Shown: positions 12,691 to 25,626 of the stretch, piece after piece
How positions within the stretch are numbered: position 1 is the stretch's first letter
Layout: every line of letters starts with the position of its first letter
NCBI GenBank assembly: GCA_008360955.1
Contig: LUCM01009329.1
Coordinates: forward strand, 62,001-126,000
Source: Fasciolopsis buskii
Taxonomy: Eukaryota > Platyhelminthes > Trematoda > Plagiorchiida > Fasciolidae
Direction of reading: 5' to 3'
Length of the DNA stretch: 64,000 nt
Made by a program: the position numbers and the translations under genes
Notes under the pieces: model-generated
What the model saw: only the letters and a program-made list of their open reading frames with translations
What the model was told of the DNA's origin: nothing
The model's database searches: none

Positions 12691-15600
12691 GTATCACAGT
12701 GTGCTCCGATTATTCCCCATTGAATCTGTTTTCACATTTTTTACAAAGCAAAGAGTATAAATGTCTTTCTTCTTTACCCCTACTTCTGACAGAAATGCGA
12801 CATTATTTTTTGTACGCAAAATTTTATACAATAATTAAGGTGCAAGGTGGCCTCACTGAGATGAGCTTTCTTTGCTTAACTTCCCACAGCAAGATTTGTC
12901 ATGGTTTACTAGACGTCCGCCAGTTGATTCCACAAGACTGATTGGTTGCAAATCAAGTTTGGAACGAAAAACGCAAGAATTCACTAATTATTTTTGGTCT
13001 AACTCAATTGTCACGGCCTAGCTGATTAAACACGATGACAATTTCAGTTAGATTAGGATAATTTGGTCAGAGGTGCACACATATTCGAGCAGGTAAGGAG
13101 AGTCTGTGTTTACCAGCTGTTGTATAACTTGCACAGCAAAAAAACCTAGTTGCAATTGCGAATCTAATTAATTCGAACTTAGACTAATGAATAAAAGTTG
13201 AAAACTGGAAACCATATTGTGACAAGCCCCGTCTATTGCAGAAACAATTTACCAACTATTCATTATTGCTCCGTACTGCTGGTGGACAAGTGGAATTGTA
13301 TAGGCAGCATCTGTTTTGTGTTGATGTACTTGTGCATAAATTTCATCATAAACGCAAACTGACCAAACTCCTGGATTTTTAAAAGGATGGTGAATTCTTA
13401 GTTAAAATTCACAAAAATGCAAGCGTTGATTACTGTCCAAGGTAACTAGATTTTAGGACGAATCTCGACGGGTGACATGATCGAAAAACGATTCAAGTTA
13501 CGTTAGAATAAACAAATTTGCTTATAGGAATGACTTCAGTGACAAATTCGAAGTAATTTCATTTTTAGTAGAAACGTAGCGGTTCGGGATCACTATACAT
13601 CAGACAGAATCAGAGGAAAGACTAATTCTTTATTTTTGGTTTTAGGCCACTCGATGATGAATCAGAGCAAGGCAAGCACGCGCGATAACAGGCTGATTGC
13701 GATTATTCTACGGTGATAAGCCTACTGTCTCAAGAGTGACTCGGTTTAGACAACGAAGAAAAAGCTGGAGGGCTTAAAAATGAACCAAGTGAAAGAGGGG
13801 GAAATAATGGATATTGCTCAGCTGAAAATCAATTGAAATGTTGCAGTCATACAGTAATTACCATCATCTTAACCGGTGACATTAGAAGAAAAAAGGACGC
13901 GGTGACGTTGCTTGATGCTCATGTATGGTGCAGTTTGTTCTAACTTTTGTTAAGCCATTGGCTAATACCAAGAATCACAATAAACTGAAACAACAAGCTT
14001 TAATGAAAAATGGAATATTCACAGTGAATTTATTTCCCTTTTTATTTGTTCTTTTACAGCTGTAACATACTTCATGCAGCGGCCTGACACAGTGATAACC
14101 TCTACGACGGGGAAGCAATTGACCAGTGCAAAAATCGAACTCGGGAATTTCGCATTAAACGCAAGGAAAAAGAAGACATGAACACTAGCGGTTAACAAAA
14201 ATCTTCTTAAATGTGCATCATTTGGTTATCTTAGTTGTCGTATGAAAAGCCCACGGTTTCCCTATATCATTTTAGATAACCGAAATCAGTTCCATCGGAA
14301 ATAATCTGGTGAATTTCTGTGCACATACTGAGCATGGCTTATAGCCGAGCAAATCAAAAATGAGTGAATGCTCTACGACGTTGTTAACTAAAGCAAATTG
14401 TTGCCAGGCCATCTGGCTAACACAATGACTAGAGCATTCCGTTCTTCATTGATGTGTCGATTGTGATTCAGTGGACGTGTAAAGTTGATGATTTTTAACA
14501 AGGAGGTGACGGTTGTTGGGTTCTTTTTGAATTCCTTAAGTTAAGGTCAGCATTTTAACTACAGAATCAGTATTGTTCCTTGCGAAGAAACACCCATTAT
14601 CCATAGTGATGTAAAAATACCCTTCACCCTTGGTTTTCTGTAATGTACCCTTGTAACGGGATGAAGTACTCACAGGAATGCGTTTCCATTGTAGGAAATG
14701 CAAAATTATGCAGAAATCAAGAAGGAGAATCAAAACGCGCCCAAAATCAATGATTAATTCAGCCAACAGTAACCTTCCCTAAACTGAACATAAATTTTGT
14801 CTTTGAGCTGACGGCTTAGTGAGAATAAAATTGCTTGTTGTTTAGTCACTGTTGATGTTCATTGGGAAATGTGCTGTTTCTCCGGTATCAATATCCCACT
14901 ACGTGGATTGTATCATTATTCGTGTTCTATCCAGGCGTACTGTTCACTTTTACTGCGAACTAGCTAAGTAGATATCATCGTTCACTTAATCGAAATTCGT
15001 TGTCATGCGTTAATCGAATAGGCGTTAAATAAATCTGGATGCAATTTGCATTTGCGAGACGTGATCATTCTAGCTAAGCACAAAATGCATTTTAGTGGTA
15101 GTCAAAAGACTGATCTTGTTATTTTGACTCACGGCGGTGAACAATTTTGCTGAATATTACATCTCGTAAAATAGTGTGTTATTTTTTGAAGGATATGATC
15201 ATGCGGCTCGCGATTTAAAATATTCTGAATATTCTCGTACGTAACTGTAAGATGACAAGTACCTGTGAGAGATTTAAAGCAATTGACAGCCAATCATATT
15301 TGAACAACGCCTGTTGAATGAAACCAAATCCTGAAAATCGCTGGAGTCCGCAAATTTTTAGGTCACGTATTCCTAAATACCGAATACTTTTTTCATAATA
15401 TTAATTAATATGCTCGCTCGGTTTTAAAAAACCGCTAATAAGCTCAGAATATTAAATTTTTTATTATACTTCAAATATTGCGGTTGAAATAAGGGGAGTT
15501 CAGTGATAGTTGAACTCACATATCAGCTAAAAATGGCTAAATGAACCTAACAATACATTTGGACATTCTTTGCCCCAGTAATCCGAAACAATGTCTGAAT

Positions 15601-18600
15601 GCATTGTAGAATGCATCAAGGCGAATGGCGTCCTCTTGTGCACCAAACGATGTGTACAATAGCAAAATATTGAGATGTTCCTGGCCGTTGTCATGTAAGC
15701 TTTCGACTGAAATCGGTTGTAACCGTTTAGAGATGCATAGCAAGAGAACATGCTGAAAGGAAACCTACGTACTTGTGATTGGCAATAGACATCGGTTCAT
15801 CGTGCCCTCATTCACTTGCCAATGCCAACGAGACACCAGAATACAAAAGTGAAAGGAACACTTGTCATTCATCGTTTAGATTAATGGGCTTGAATTTGGT
15901 CCCAAGTTGAATATAATAAAAACCACTGCACAAACTTATAAAATGTCTCACTGAAACACAATTACCAGTGGTGAGGAGAAAGAAATGCTTTCACTAAAAG
16001 TTTTAAGCGAGAGAAGAATACAAGGCCAGAAAAACACTGGTATGGTCACGATGGTTTTCATGAACTTGCCGTGCTTTGGATGTCGGCTTCTGGATGAGTG
16101 GTATCACTCCTGTCCAACCAAAACAGCTTCACCATGATTGATCTCAACTCCCTGTCACGGAGAGACAAGACTCCTAAAAGCTGTAATTTATCGTCAGCTC
16201 AAAGAGCAGTCCACCGTAATTCCAGCTTATTGCAAGCCAATAAAAATTAATGAACACCATTGAAACTGGCGCAAACGTCAAATTGATCTGGGGAAATGCG
16301 ACTGAGAGAACGAAGAGTCTCGTGAGTTTTATTTGTGGTAACTGGTTTGGAAGTCTCGCGAGATGACAGTCCAGTGAATAAAATATTAAACTTTGGAAGG
16401 TAAAATAAAAGAAGCAATTTTTCCTAAGAGACATTGAGGCAAAATTCCAGTGGATAATAGCAGTTTACGTACTCGTCATCTCCAAAGTAAGCAATAACAT
16501 GTATACGTTTGTACGTGTGCATTAATCCATTTATGATTCCTCGTACATATGGGACTTTGGAATGAAACTTTGCATTGCTTTTTCTCGTGTGCCTTGACCG
16601 CTGGTTAGAAAAACGGAAAATTAATCGCCGATAATATTTGCATGCATAACGTTGTTCCTGGCTCCGTAAAACGATTCAAGCGAAGACGCGTCTGCCTAAT
16701 CCGGTTAATTGCTGTGTCTTGATTTCAGTTACCAGTTAAAGTCTTTCCTAAATTGTATAGATTTCTTCTTAAACCTGTTGCATGACTTCAGTTTTAACCT
16801 AGCTGTGCGTATGTGGATCAGTGTACACGTTAGATTCTATGAGTTCTGTAAACTTCATGTCTAATTCTATTGCACTAACTCTTCCCTCGTTTGGTATTTA
16901 ATAACGCCGTCTCCTGTTTAGCCAGATATACTCGCATTCCATTAACAAGGTCACATTTCCATTCTGTAACCCGAAGGGCATTTTATGTTTAGCGAAAAAT
17001 CCATAATTCCATTCAACTAGAGTCATGGTAAAATCAAGGAATTACAAATCGAATGTTATTTCGGAAACTTTAGTGATGACCGTTTACTCGAGTCCACGTT
17101 GACTATCCAGTCCATGAGATGTTGATAATTTGATTACTCGTAAATTCCGGTTAAATGCTTTCGGTTCGCGCGGAATTCTCTTCTTGCCCTTAAACGTTGG
17201 CACAGTTCAAGCCGAAATCCGTCTACGCCTGAATCATATGTTCACTTTGCAAAGCATCCCTGAATTGGTTCGGCACTTTTGTGTCTGATATCAATTGACT
17301 ATTTGTAAACCGCTTAAAGAACTAATCTGTCTGCAAGTTCTTCCACCAAGGAAGCGCTCATCGACGAACGAGCTACCTGAGGAGCTGCAGTTTGAAATAA
17401 ATTGTTTATGGAGTTAAAAAGTGACTGGTGTGACTGTCTACTTCTACCCATTCCGTAGCTTGTGTGTGTGCATGTATTTCGACCCATCGACACATTGCTC
17501 AGTTTGTCTGTTCACGTTTGACGGCACGTCTGCGTATCACAAAGCCATTTGACACAAATCGTTAAACGAGGTGGGTGAGTGGTTCATTGTACAATACCAA
17601 CCTCTAATCGCTGTGTTGAATGCAAATAATGTACACTATCCTACCTCAAAATATTTACTCCAGCATGTACATTTCTCGAGTGGATATTGCATTTCCTGCT
17701 CCTGGCTACTTATTTCTATTTCAGTGAGGACCACAGCTTGAGCTCAAATTACCATTTTACTGATCGGCATTCTCGTTAGCTGTCGGAAGTAATAACAATG
17801 TAGAGTCGGTCAAAATTTGATTCGGACGGGTCAGTAGTGAGACTGTCTCATGATCTCGTACTAAATGCTACCAGTATAGCTAATCAGAATGACTGTATAT
17901 TAGGTGCCACTATTTATCAGGTTGTGTTTCACTACATGAATAAAAACATGATCCCTTGTGGGAAATTAGGGTATCAGCAACAACAAAGCCTAGACTGCGA
18001 ATTTAACTAATCACAATCCATTGTTCTTGAAATATCGCGATGCACAAAAGCCCTCATACAAGACATTCAAAGATTCTGCGCAAACATTGAACAGTTCAGA
18101 AGGTTTTGAATTTTATCGGCAACACTATTGAAAGTAGGGAAACTTGTGTTTACTTCACTCGCGTTTGTGATGCCCAACAATAACGTATTTGTAATTGAGC
18201 AACATAAGCAATTTGTGGCGGTGTATTTGTACTTAAATCAGCAAATATTAAGCGCTTCCGGATAAGCTGGTAGAAAAATCCCGGTGTAGGCATACAAATG
18301 GCCAAATGCAAAAAAGGTTGGGCTGGTCAACAAACCAGAAGATAAATAGTCGTATTCATCTGTCACCTGGGCTTAACAAGAGCACGTCAGTACGTTTGAG
18401 AAGCTGCATTTAGTCTGAAAATAGCAATAGAACACAGTTAATTAATCACGTTATGATTCTTACATAGTTTTCGTTGGTACCAAAACCAATTCATAATCCA
18501 CTGTTCTGTTTGTTATCTTCTTTCGAGATCATAAATCATCTTTCGTCCTCCGCAAAAGAGACTTATTTTTGGTCTGTAATGTGGCGTCTATTCTTTGCGT

Positions 18601-19929
18601 ACGGTTAGAGACCAGTATTTGTGAGCCTTTTGAAGATTAGCATTTCTTTGCACGGGGCTTGGGAAACTTGCTCTATTTTATTTACGGACTTTCATAATTT
18701 GCACGCTAAAAAACTAACGAGTAAAACATTTGCGACGTGAATGCAAATAAACTAGTCAACATTCACATTTTGCTCGGATCCGATTAAACGCCAAACCCGA
18801 TCAGCAACGATCTGCAACGGAAAAAACGGACAAGAAAAATCAACCTGATGAATATGTCGAAGGGTAAGATTAGTGTTTTCGAGTGTAATTAACGTGTTTA
18901 AATTTTGGCTGTACAATTCTACTTTACTCCTGTCTAGGACCAGTTTGCTCTTAATATTGATAAGAGAAAATAGCCCAGTGTTGAGCGCCAGAGTTGCCAA
19001 GGACTGTGAAATTCGCACCGTCGTTTTGGATTATTGATGATGAAATTCTTCAATAGTAATGCAATTTCTGCCAGTGTCTTCTGATAATGGCAGTGAATGC
19101 AGGCATTTTCTAAGAAGCCTTCGGATCCTTTGATAAACATGCCCTTGTACGAAGCACACTGAAGAGTTTACTACTATTTTCCACTGTTTCATTCCGCTGC
19201 GTACAGTCAACCGGAAGAATACAAAAGTTCTGAATATGACCACAGGCTGACATGATCCGCACCTACAAACATAACCAACAGCATCTATCTCAGAAATAAT
19301 TTCGAATTCCTGTTTCGTATAGTGTTTTCAATCTGATGCACAAACTATTGCACAAAAATTGTGCTGTTTTTGCGTGCGACTTAGCACCTGGCTAAAATGA
19401 GTCGAAGTTCTCCCAAGAGAAGTACGTAATGATTTATCAACTGAAAAAAATGTGAATAATGTCGTTGATATGTGAATAAAAAATTGCTGACAGGGATGTC
19501 ACAATGCTACACGTGTCAATCAACTAAACGCATTCGATTATACAATACATTGTTGGCAGAATCTGCTAAGATGGCTTTAAAATGCGCCAAATACATTTCC
19601 AATTTCCGTAGTTACTAGTCGACTAAAGGCTAGAATTTTTACTGGGAAATCGGAATAATTTGGAACATTCTGCGAGGTTGTGAACGTAACTACCATGCAG
19701 AATAAAAACTTAAAAGTAGGAATGTTATTGAAAAGACCCATGTTAATGAGCAATATATGGCAGAATTCGATAATTGTGAATAGAACAGCATATAACCTGG
19801 CCATTTATTTAAATTAACCAATAACTGATTTGTGTGAGTGTTCTTTTACGAAGAGAGATTGCCGGTTTTGTTTCTTTCTACCAATCTAGTGGAGCAAACA
19901 GTACTATATAAAATACCCCCTTGATATTT
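12691..19929. other. No gene recognised (7.2 kb)
   Basis: Long AT-rich stretch without recognisable retroelement peptides or RNA genes. The only coding-like item is a short plus-strand open stretch at about 17290-17418. It reads PLKELICLQVLPPRKRSS then NELPEELQFEINCLWS and stops. It vaguely recalls a SOCS-box tail, but its splice acceptor is poor, so it is not annotated as a gene. The ORF of 80 codons at 12699-12941 may be an eroded extension of the preceding RT fragment. Minus ORFs at 18752-19243 look like chance. Confidence 0.45.
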
Positions 19930-21240
19930 CCAGAGGCTTGTAACTAGTGCTGCAAACGAAAATTACCGGGACTCTCCCTGATCCCGTCGATGTCTACCCG
20001 CAATGCAAGTTTTGGCCACTTTAGGTGATTTCAAAGCAAAGCTTGGCAACTTAGGGTGAGCACGTAAAAGCATCCAATAGCCATTTGTTGTTCTAGCAGA
20101 GCAAACCCACAGCTGCTGTCGTCAGTCACAAATGTTTTGACCACAAAATGCTTCTTGCTCATCCACAGTTTTCTAATACAAGGCGCAATCTGATTCTTTG
20201 GTGATATACCCCTTCATGAAAATTAGAATCTTACCGACTAAATTAAAATAGGTAAACGGTGGCACGGATCAGTCAAAAGTTGGCGACCATTAGATTCTTT
20301 GTCGGTTGAGTCAGACCACGACGTGTCCCATGCTAGCTTATGTTTACTCCCAGTCTACTGTTTCACCCACATAAAAATTAACTATTCTTCAAATCAGAGT
20401 GGAAACAATAGTCTTCTGATTGACTTCCGATAATTTTCGACGATGAAGTATTCAGGATCCAAGCAGATCAGAAGAACCATATCCGCAGTGGCAACCACCG
20501 GGTAGGAATGCCGGTCCTATGGCATTCATGGAGGATGGATATCCCTAAAGTCAGTTACTTTGTTAGGTACAGGCAAATTTTTCGTCCGTATACCACACTG
20601 AGTAAGATTATCAAATCTTTAGGAAATCTGCTTACCGGAAGCCTGAGAAATTACTTCGATCAGTAGTGGACTGAGGTTGTCATAATTTTTAACTACAGAA
20701 TTGAGCTACTAGTTCACGAAAACTGTTCATGTTGTAGAAGTGATCACAGTACGTGATGGTTCTCTGCAACATTTTATAAAACGTTAAGCGGAATAGTCCG
20801 AAGTAAGGGAACCTGGTTCACAAGCTATCAAGTCTACTGATGCAACTCAATATCACTCCTGCATCATAAATCGACATCACCAGTGAGTTAAGTCTCTTCT
20901 GAAAGCCTTGGGGACCAGAGAAAACAAGTCTCTACCATAGCGTACAAAATTGGTAAGCTGATGAGTAGATAGTTCTACAATAGAAAAAAGTGCAGGCTCT
21001 ATTTTTAAAAGCACAGAAATTAGTTTTATTAGTGTCCCATTCAAATTGCTCAAGGGCATTTTCTTCCACCGATTACACAGTGGTTGCGACAGACGTACAA
21101 GTGAGCCTTTTGTTTGCTTCAAACCATGACCTTGATAGTACTAGAATTAGCAACGGGATTTGACTCACTCGATCGCGATGTTGTGTGCAGCTGCCTTTCA
21201 CGGAAAACTCAGCCAGCAGCATTTATTTATGTCTTCATAT
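19930..21240 (+). mobile_element. RTE-type element relic: AP endonuclease end and start of RT
   Basis: The plus strand carries a broken copy of the 5' half of an RTE-like ORF. LATLGDFKAKLGNLG near 20010-20060 matches the GDFNAxxG motif of the apurinic-type endonuclease. RWHGSVKSWRPLDSLSVESDHDV near 20260-20325 matches the end of that domain, including the conserved SDH. A weak EVI-x-x-RDGSL block near 20740-20775 and IVLELATGFDSLDRD near 21130-21180 correspond to the linker and to RT motif A (LDIKAAFDSVDR), where the catalytic Asp has become Glu. Multiple frameshifts and stops mean it is dead. The copy stops before RT motifs B and C, so the 3' half is missing. It is oriented as the relic at 30950 but covers a different part of the element. 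Confidence 0.65.
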
Positions 21241-21363
21241 TTCTTTATATTTTAACGAACAAGATTTTTAGCTCCCATACTAGATTTGATTACGTCTTGA
21301 TGCTGACTAATAAGCATACTGAGCTTTGGCTCACTGGTTTTCCTTTTCTGCTGTCTATTTCAG

Positions 21364-21528
21364 GCTGCGACGTGTGTAAAATCCATCGAAGAGCGCTGCT
21401 CCGAAGTTGGCTTACTACGACAAGAGCAGCTCAATGTGACTACCTACTTCTGCCAAGCAGCTCTCTCATCCGTTCTTCTTCCATCCTGTAATTTAGTTGG
21501 TCATAAAAATCACTGTGTTCTGATTTAA
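21364..21528 (+). CDS. Candidate terminal exon, Cys-rich unknown protein
   Basis: A very good 3' splice site (a long pyrimidine tract, TTTTCCTTTTCTGCTGTCTATTTCAG) ends at 21363. Directly after it phase 0 is open for 54 codons to a TAA at 21526-21528, reading AATCVKSIEERCSEVGLL, then QLNVTTYFC and further. There are five cysteines and one N-glycosylation sequon (NVT) in 54 residues, which would fit an extracellular domain. A donor-like CCT|GTAATT at about 21487/21488 could end the exon earlier. I recognise no family. It lies just 3' of an RTE relic, so an element origin cannot be excluded, although the peptide does not resemble RT. Confidence 0.35.
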   Translation, partial: AATCVKSIEERCSEVGLLRQEQLNVTTYFCQAALSSVLLPSCNLVGHKNHCVLI

Positions 21529-24300
21529 GAAAAGTAGCCCTTACATTCCGTCTAACAAGAAGTTGTCTGAGTTAGAACATTTGAAGATCCAGGTAAGAGA
21601 ATACGTCCATGCGTCTTATCAACGAGAGCGATCTACACACTCAGTGACAGCGATCGCTCAAAGGAAAAATTTGTTCTAGTAGAAGAACAGGTAAAATAAT
21701 AAAACTCTTAGTTGTTATAAGAAAGTCACATTTGCCCAAGGCGTCCAGAGGGATTGAGTGGCCTCTACCAATTTTGGTGCGGATTAGAAGTCCGTCCATC
21801 AGTAAACACTCGAGTACACAAAACAGTCGTGTGGTTGGTCCTGATATAAGGCTCCGAAAAGATCGTTAGCACAAAATATGCCCAATGACCGTCGCAGTTT
21901 AAATGTTGGCTTTTCGTGCTATTTCTGCGGAGTAATCGCCTTAGTATCTTGGATATTTAAATGTAGGGAACCAGACCCCAGAGTTTAGTCGTCTGACGAA
22001 TAGCTGCATTTCGAAAGGCTGAAGTTTTCGGGACATGTCCCACGTGTTTTTGGAAGTCCATGTCCTGAATTTGTAGCGTTCTTCTAGCTGACCAGATGTT
22101 GGAAAATCAAGAAACTTGGCAGTCAATAAACTGAAAAAAAGCCGACGAATTTATTTAGTGAGCAGTCCCTCTCTAGGGTGAGTTTTCTTCTTCGATTGAG
22201 GAGTTCTAGATTCGCGGGTGAGCTGGTTGAAAATAAAAGGCCATAAGCCTGAAGGCCATTCAATAGCGTAAAAACGTCCGAAATCTTTTCTGGTCTACAA
22301 GTTCCCGTGTTACTCCTTCACGTTGTTTTATTCAACGTTTAACGCTCATTTCTCTCGTGTCGTCGATGCTGCGCGATAGAAAAAAACGGAACGAATTACA
22401 GCAAGCTTGACGGTTCAAATGCGATTCTAGTGACAAGCCTAGCGATCTTCAAAACATGGGGCATAGCTGTTCGAGGTCATCAAATTGAAATCAACCTATA
22501 GTGAAAAGTTAGAAACATTCCCCTTCGGAATCGCTGAAATCCGAGTAGAACAGACAGGAAAACATGATGTTGGAAGTTGTAAGTAACTGTATAACACTTA
22601 GCAGATAGTCACGCATCACATGCGTAGTTGAACCTGATTCTTTTGCCTAAGAAGCAGTAAATTTTAGATCTGCTTAAACCATTGCAACCGGAAATGAATT
22701 TAGGCTTATTTAAAGAATGGTGAATGCCTAAAATCACCGATCCATCTGGGATTCAGATGTGGGTATAACTAACACCCGCGATTCGTTACATGTGGTTTGC
22801 CAGCAAATACTTTTAGCCACGTGAAAGGAATTCACTCAAGAATACAAGGCGAGTTATAGATTGGGTAAAATACTTGGGTGGAGATGCGTTTGTCGTGATC
22901 ACTGTCTTCAGAGTTTTGTCGGGTTTTATTTGGTAGAATCCGTTGAACTCAACATGATTGGGGGGAACGATAAATGTAACTAAATAAGTCGTCATGCAAA
23001 CAAACATGAACTGGGGACCATATGTTAGTTCAACGTGTAGTTTCCATGTCAGAATGGCCAATCTCGACAATGAAACCTGGAATGATATGCATTTTGTTGG
23101 GAGCCAACATGAACGAAACCCGGATAAAACAGATGATATAATATAGAAGAGCAGCGAAGCTCGAATTCTCTTCGCTTCGGCATTGTTAACTTGTTAGAGA
23201 CCATTGTCAGGCCCACGGAAAACCGTAAGTATCTCCGAGTCATCACTGAAGGGAAAATATTCTAAGTTGTACATACTCATTTATTGTTTCATTTAATCTT
23301 TGACTGCTCCACGACGTTCAGCCCACATATTTTCATCCATTGACATTTGAGAGCGCGACAAGTCAAACTGAGCTGAAGAGTTTCATATCCGTTACAGTCC
23401 GAGTGGCATGTCTAATTAACTTTGGGTAAAGAAATAGCTATCTTCAGTTACATCGCAACATGTGATTCATTTATTCTGAATTTGCGTGACAAATGTGAAC
23501 GAAAATTTGTTTCATGCAGTTTTCTATTCTACACGAAGATCCAGCTGGTCACTCACACTTTTGTCAGTAAATTCTACAATACATTGGTCCGAATAAAATG
23601 CGTATCACAACAATGGGAGGACAACAATTTATCCAAAATCAAACATTTCCCATTGTTTTGCACATTATTTTGTAACTGCCTCGACAGAATCGAGTCGAAA
23701 AAAATCACTTCCGGTCCTCAGTTTCTGTTCGCCAGATGGGCTGCACGTGTCACGCGACTCTACCAGTGGATGTGTACGTGCAAGCCTATTTCTGTTGTTC
23801 ACTTTCAACGAGGCACGAAGATTTGCATCGGATTAAATCAGTACAACGCATTACGCAAATCTGCCTAATTTGCACTTACCTCTTTACAAGAAACTGGTGA
23901 ATTTAAGTTTAACGAAATTCTCATGATCAGTTAGTAGCCACGACTGTAGATGTGTGTCACTTCGCTCTTCCTCAGAGAGCCGCTTCGTGAGTAGGCAGAG
24001 CTCGAATTACGAGGTAACGCTCTATTAGCCAGCCCAAGCTTTGGAGAAAATGCAATCCGTTACTTTGACTATTTTCCAAATTCCCGCAATAATTAGCTGA
24101 AATTGTGAAATTACGAAAACGCTTCCAGACAATCGCAGCAAAAATTCTATAATTTCATAAAAACGCAGCGTGTGCATGGAAAACAAAATGAAATGTCAAT
24201 TCAAATGGGAGATTTGAATGTTTTTAATTGCAGCCCCATCCGACTTCATATAATCCCGAAAGATGGAAAAAGGAACGAACAAAGTACGTTTAATCAAAGA
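21529..24300. other. No gene recognised
   Basis: AT-rich. The longest open frame is 23422-23868 (plus, 148 codons) but it begins with TTG, lacks a good splice acceptor and matches nothing I know. It is left unannotated. Confidence 0.45.
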
Positions 24301-24539
24301 AAACAAATTATAGCATGAAGAAATTTCCTTACCATGCAATCGCCTCAGGCATTTATATTCATAGTATGGAATAACAAAAAACAACATACAAGAATATGGA
24401 TTACGATGAATGAGAAGGCATCCAATGAAATTTCGGTGTTTTGAAGACAATCTCAGCTAAAAACAAGTTGTCCAGGCAACAGTGGCGTGAACCAAAAATA
24501 TAAGCAAAATGTGCCATTACAAGGGAAATGAAAAGCAAG
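24301..24539. repeat. Left arm of long inverted repeat flanking PLE relic 3
   Basis: The reverse complement of this segment matches 25389-25626. The core 24400-24518 equals the reverse complement of 25410-25528 over 119 bp without a mismatch. Over the ~218-bp alignable core I count about eight differences by eye. Outside 24301 the similarity ends abruptly. Penelope-like elements are known to carry long terminal repeats (pLTRs) in direct or inverted orientation, and that is the preferred reading because PLE peptide remains lie between the arms. Confidence 0.88.
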
Positions 24540-25388
24540 GTTTGCGTGAATAACCATATGAAAAGGTGAGTATATCGGAAGTCTACTTGGGTATGGCAGT
24601 GCGCACACTTTTCAAGCTGTGTTCCTCGGCGGTAAAAAAGGAAACTAGTCAGCTATTTCTTCTATAGTGCAAAGCAAACCTGCTGCAGGGAAGCGACCGA
24701 CCAAAAATGAGGATATGTACGGAATGCGTTACAAGAAAACGGTTATCCAGAACTATTTGTCATCTCACCATATGAGCACTGAAAAGTTCAAAAATAAAAG
24801 AAACAGTGAGGAAGAAAGATTTTATATCAGTCACATTTAAAGGTAAGAAAGCCCTGAAGGTCTGAATAGTCTTTATCCCAGGCCCAAGGGTAGTCTTCTA
24901 TCGGTGTCTGCATGGGAATTCTAAGTAACACGAAGCTAATCATTGTTCACCGTTCAAAAGATAGATTTTCTCGTCAGTTTCAACCATCTGCTCTGTGCCA
25001 TTTTCCGTGTTCTTGTAGGACAATTTACATTGGAAACACAAAGAGATGTCCGTCAGCGAGAAGATCCAAAAACGCACCCGGTGCTCTGAGCAAAGCAAAT
25101 ATCGAACTGTCAAAAGTGCAATTTACAGGGTTTGATTGAGACTGATCACCAGATAGACCCGTCCACATTCTTCACACCGATCCTTGTAACTCGCAGATTG
25201 TATACCGAGGGATCATCTAAACAACTGCTCATGACGTCCAAAGCTATCCTAATCCGACGGTGGAAATTGAGGATGCGCAAGTAAGTCAAATTCTTGTAGC
25301 CGCTACTTTTGTCATGACCATATTATGACGTGCGACTTGTTCCTTCTTCTACTCTTTCATTACACATTCACAACTTCCTCCTTTCACA
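24540..25388 (+). mobile_element. Penelope-like element relic 3 (3' RT end and GIY-YIG), between inverted arms
   Basis: Between the arms the plus strand carries PLE C-terminal remains. An ALQENGYPELFVI-like stretch lies near 24727-24760 (family LRxxLxENGYP). An FKG remnant is near 24838. The GIY-YIG region near 24980-25070 reads LCHFPCSCRTIYIGNTKRC. IVYR near 25198 and CASKSNSCSRYFCHDH near 25272-25318 match the LCxQKxFVxxLxLPWP tail. Frames change several times and stops intervene. The RT palm is absent. Only about 850 bp remain, so this copy was either internally deleted or a truncated, possibly non-autonomous unit that moved with its repeats. Confidence 0.75.
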
Positions 25389-25626
25389 CTTGTTTATTCC
25401 TTTCCCTGCAATGGCACATTTTGCTTATATTTTTGGTTCACGCCACTGTTGCCTGGACAACTTGTTTTTAGCTGAGATTGTCTTCAAAACACCGAAATTT
25501 CATTGGATGCCTTCTCATTCATCGTAATTCATATTCTTGTATGTTGTTTTTGTAATTCCATACTATGAATATAAATGCCTGAGGTGATTACATGGAAAGG
25601 AAATTTCTTCATTCTGTAATTTGTTT
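25389..25626. repeat. Right arm of long inverted repeat flanking PLE relic 3
   Basis: This is the mirror partner of 24301-24539 (perfect core 25410-25528). Similarity ends after TTGTTT at 25626. A B-box-like GTTCGAATCC lies just outside, near 25670, without a matching A box. I could not identify a target-site duplication with confidence. Confidence 0.88.

Noticed and set aside
23422..23868. 148-codon plus-strand ORF
   Set aside because: Begins with TTG, no splice acceptor, no recognised motif.
24196..25527. ORFs at 24196-24450 (minus) and 25330-25527 (plus)
   Set aside because: They read similar sequence from the two inverted-repeat arms in opposite directions; the identity comes from the repeat, not from a duplicated gene.
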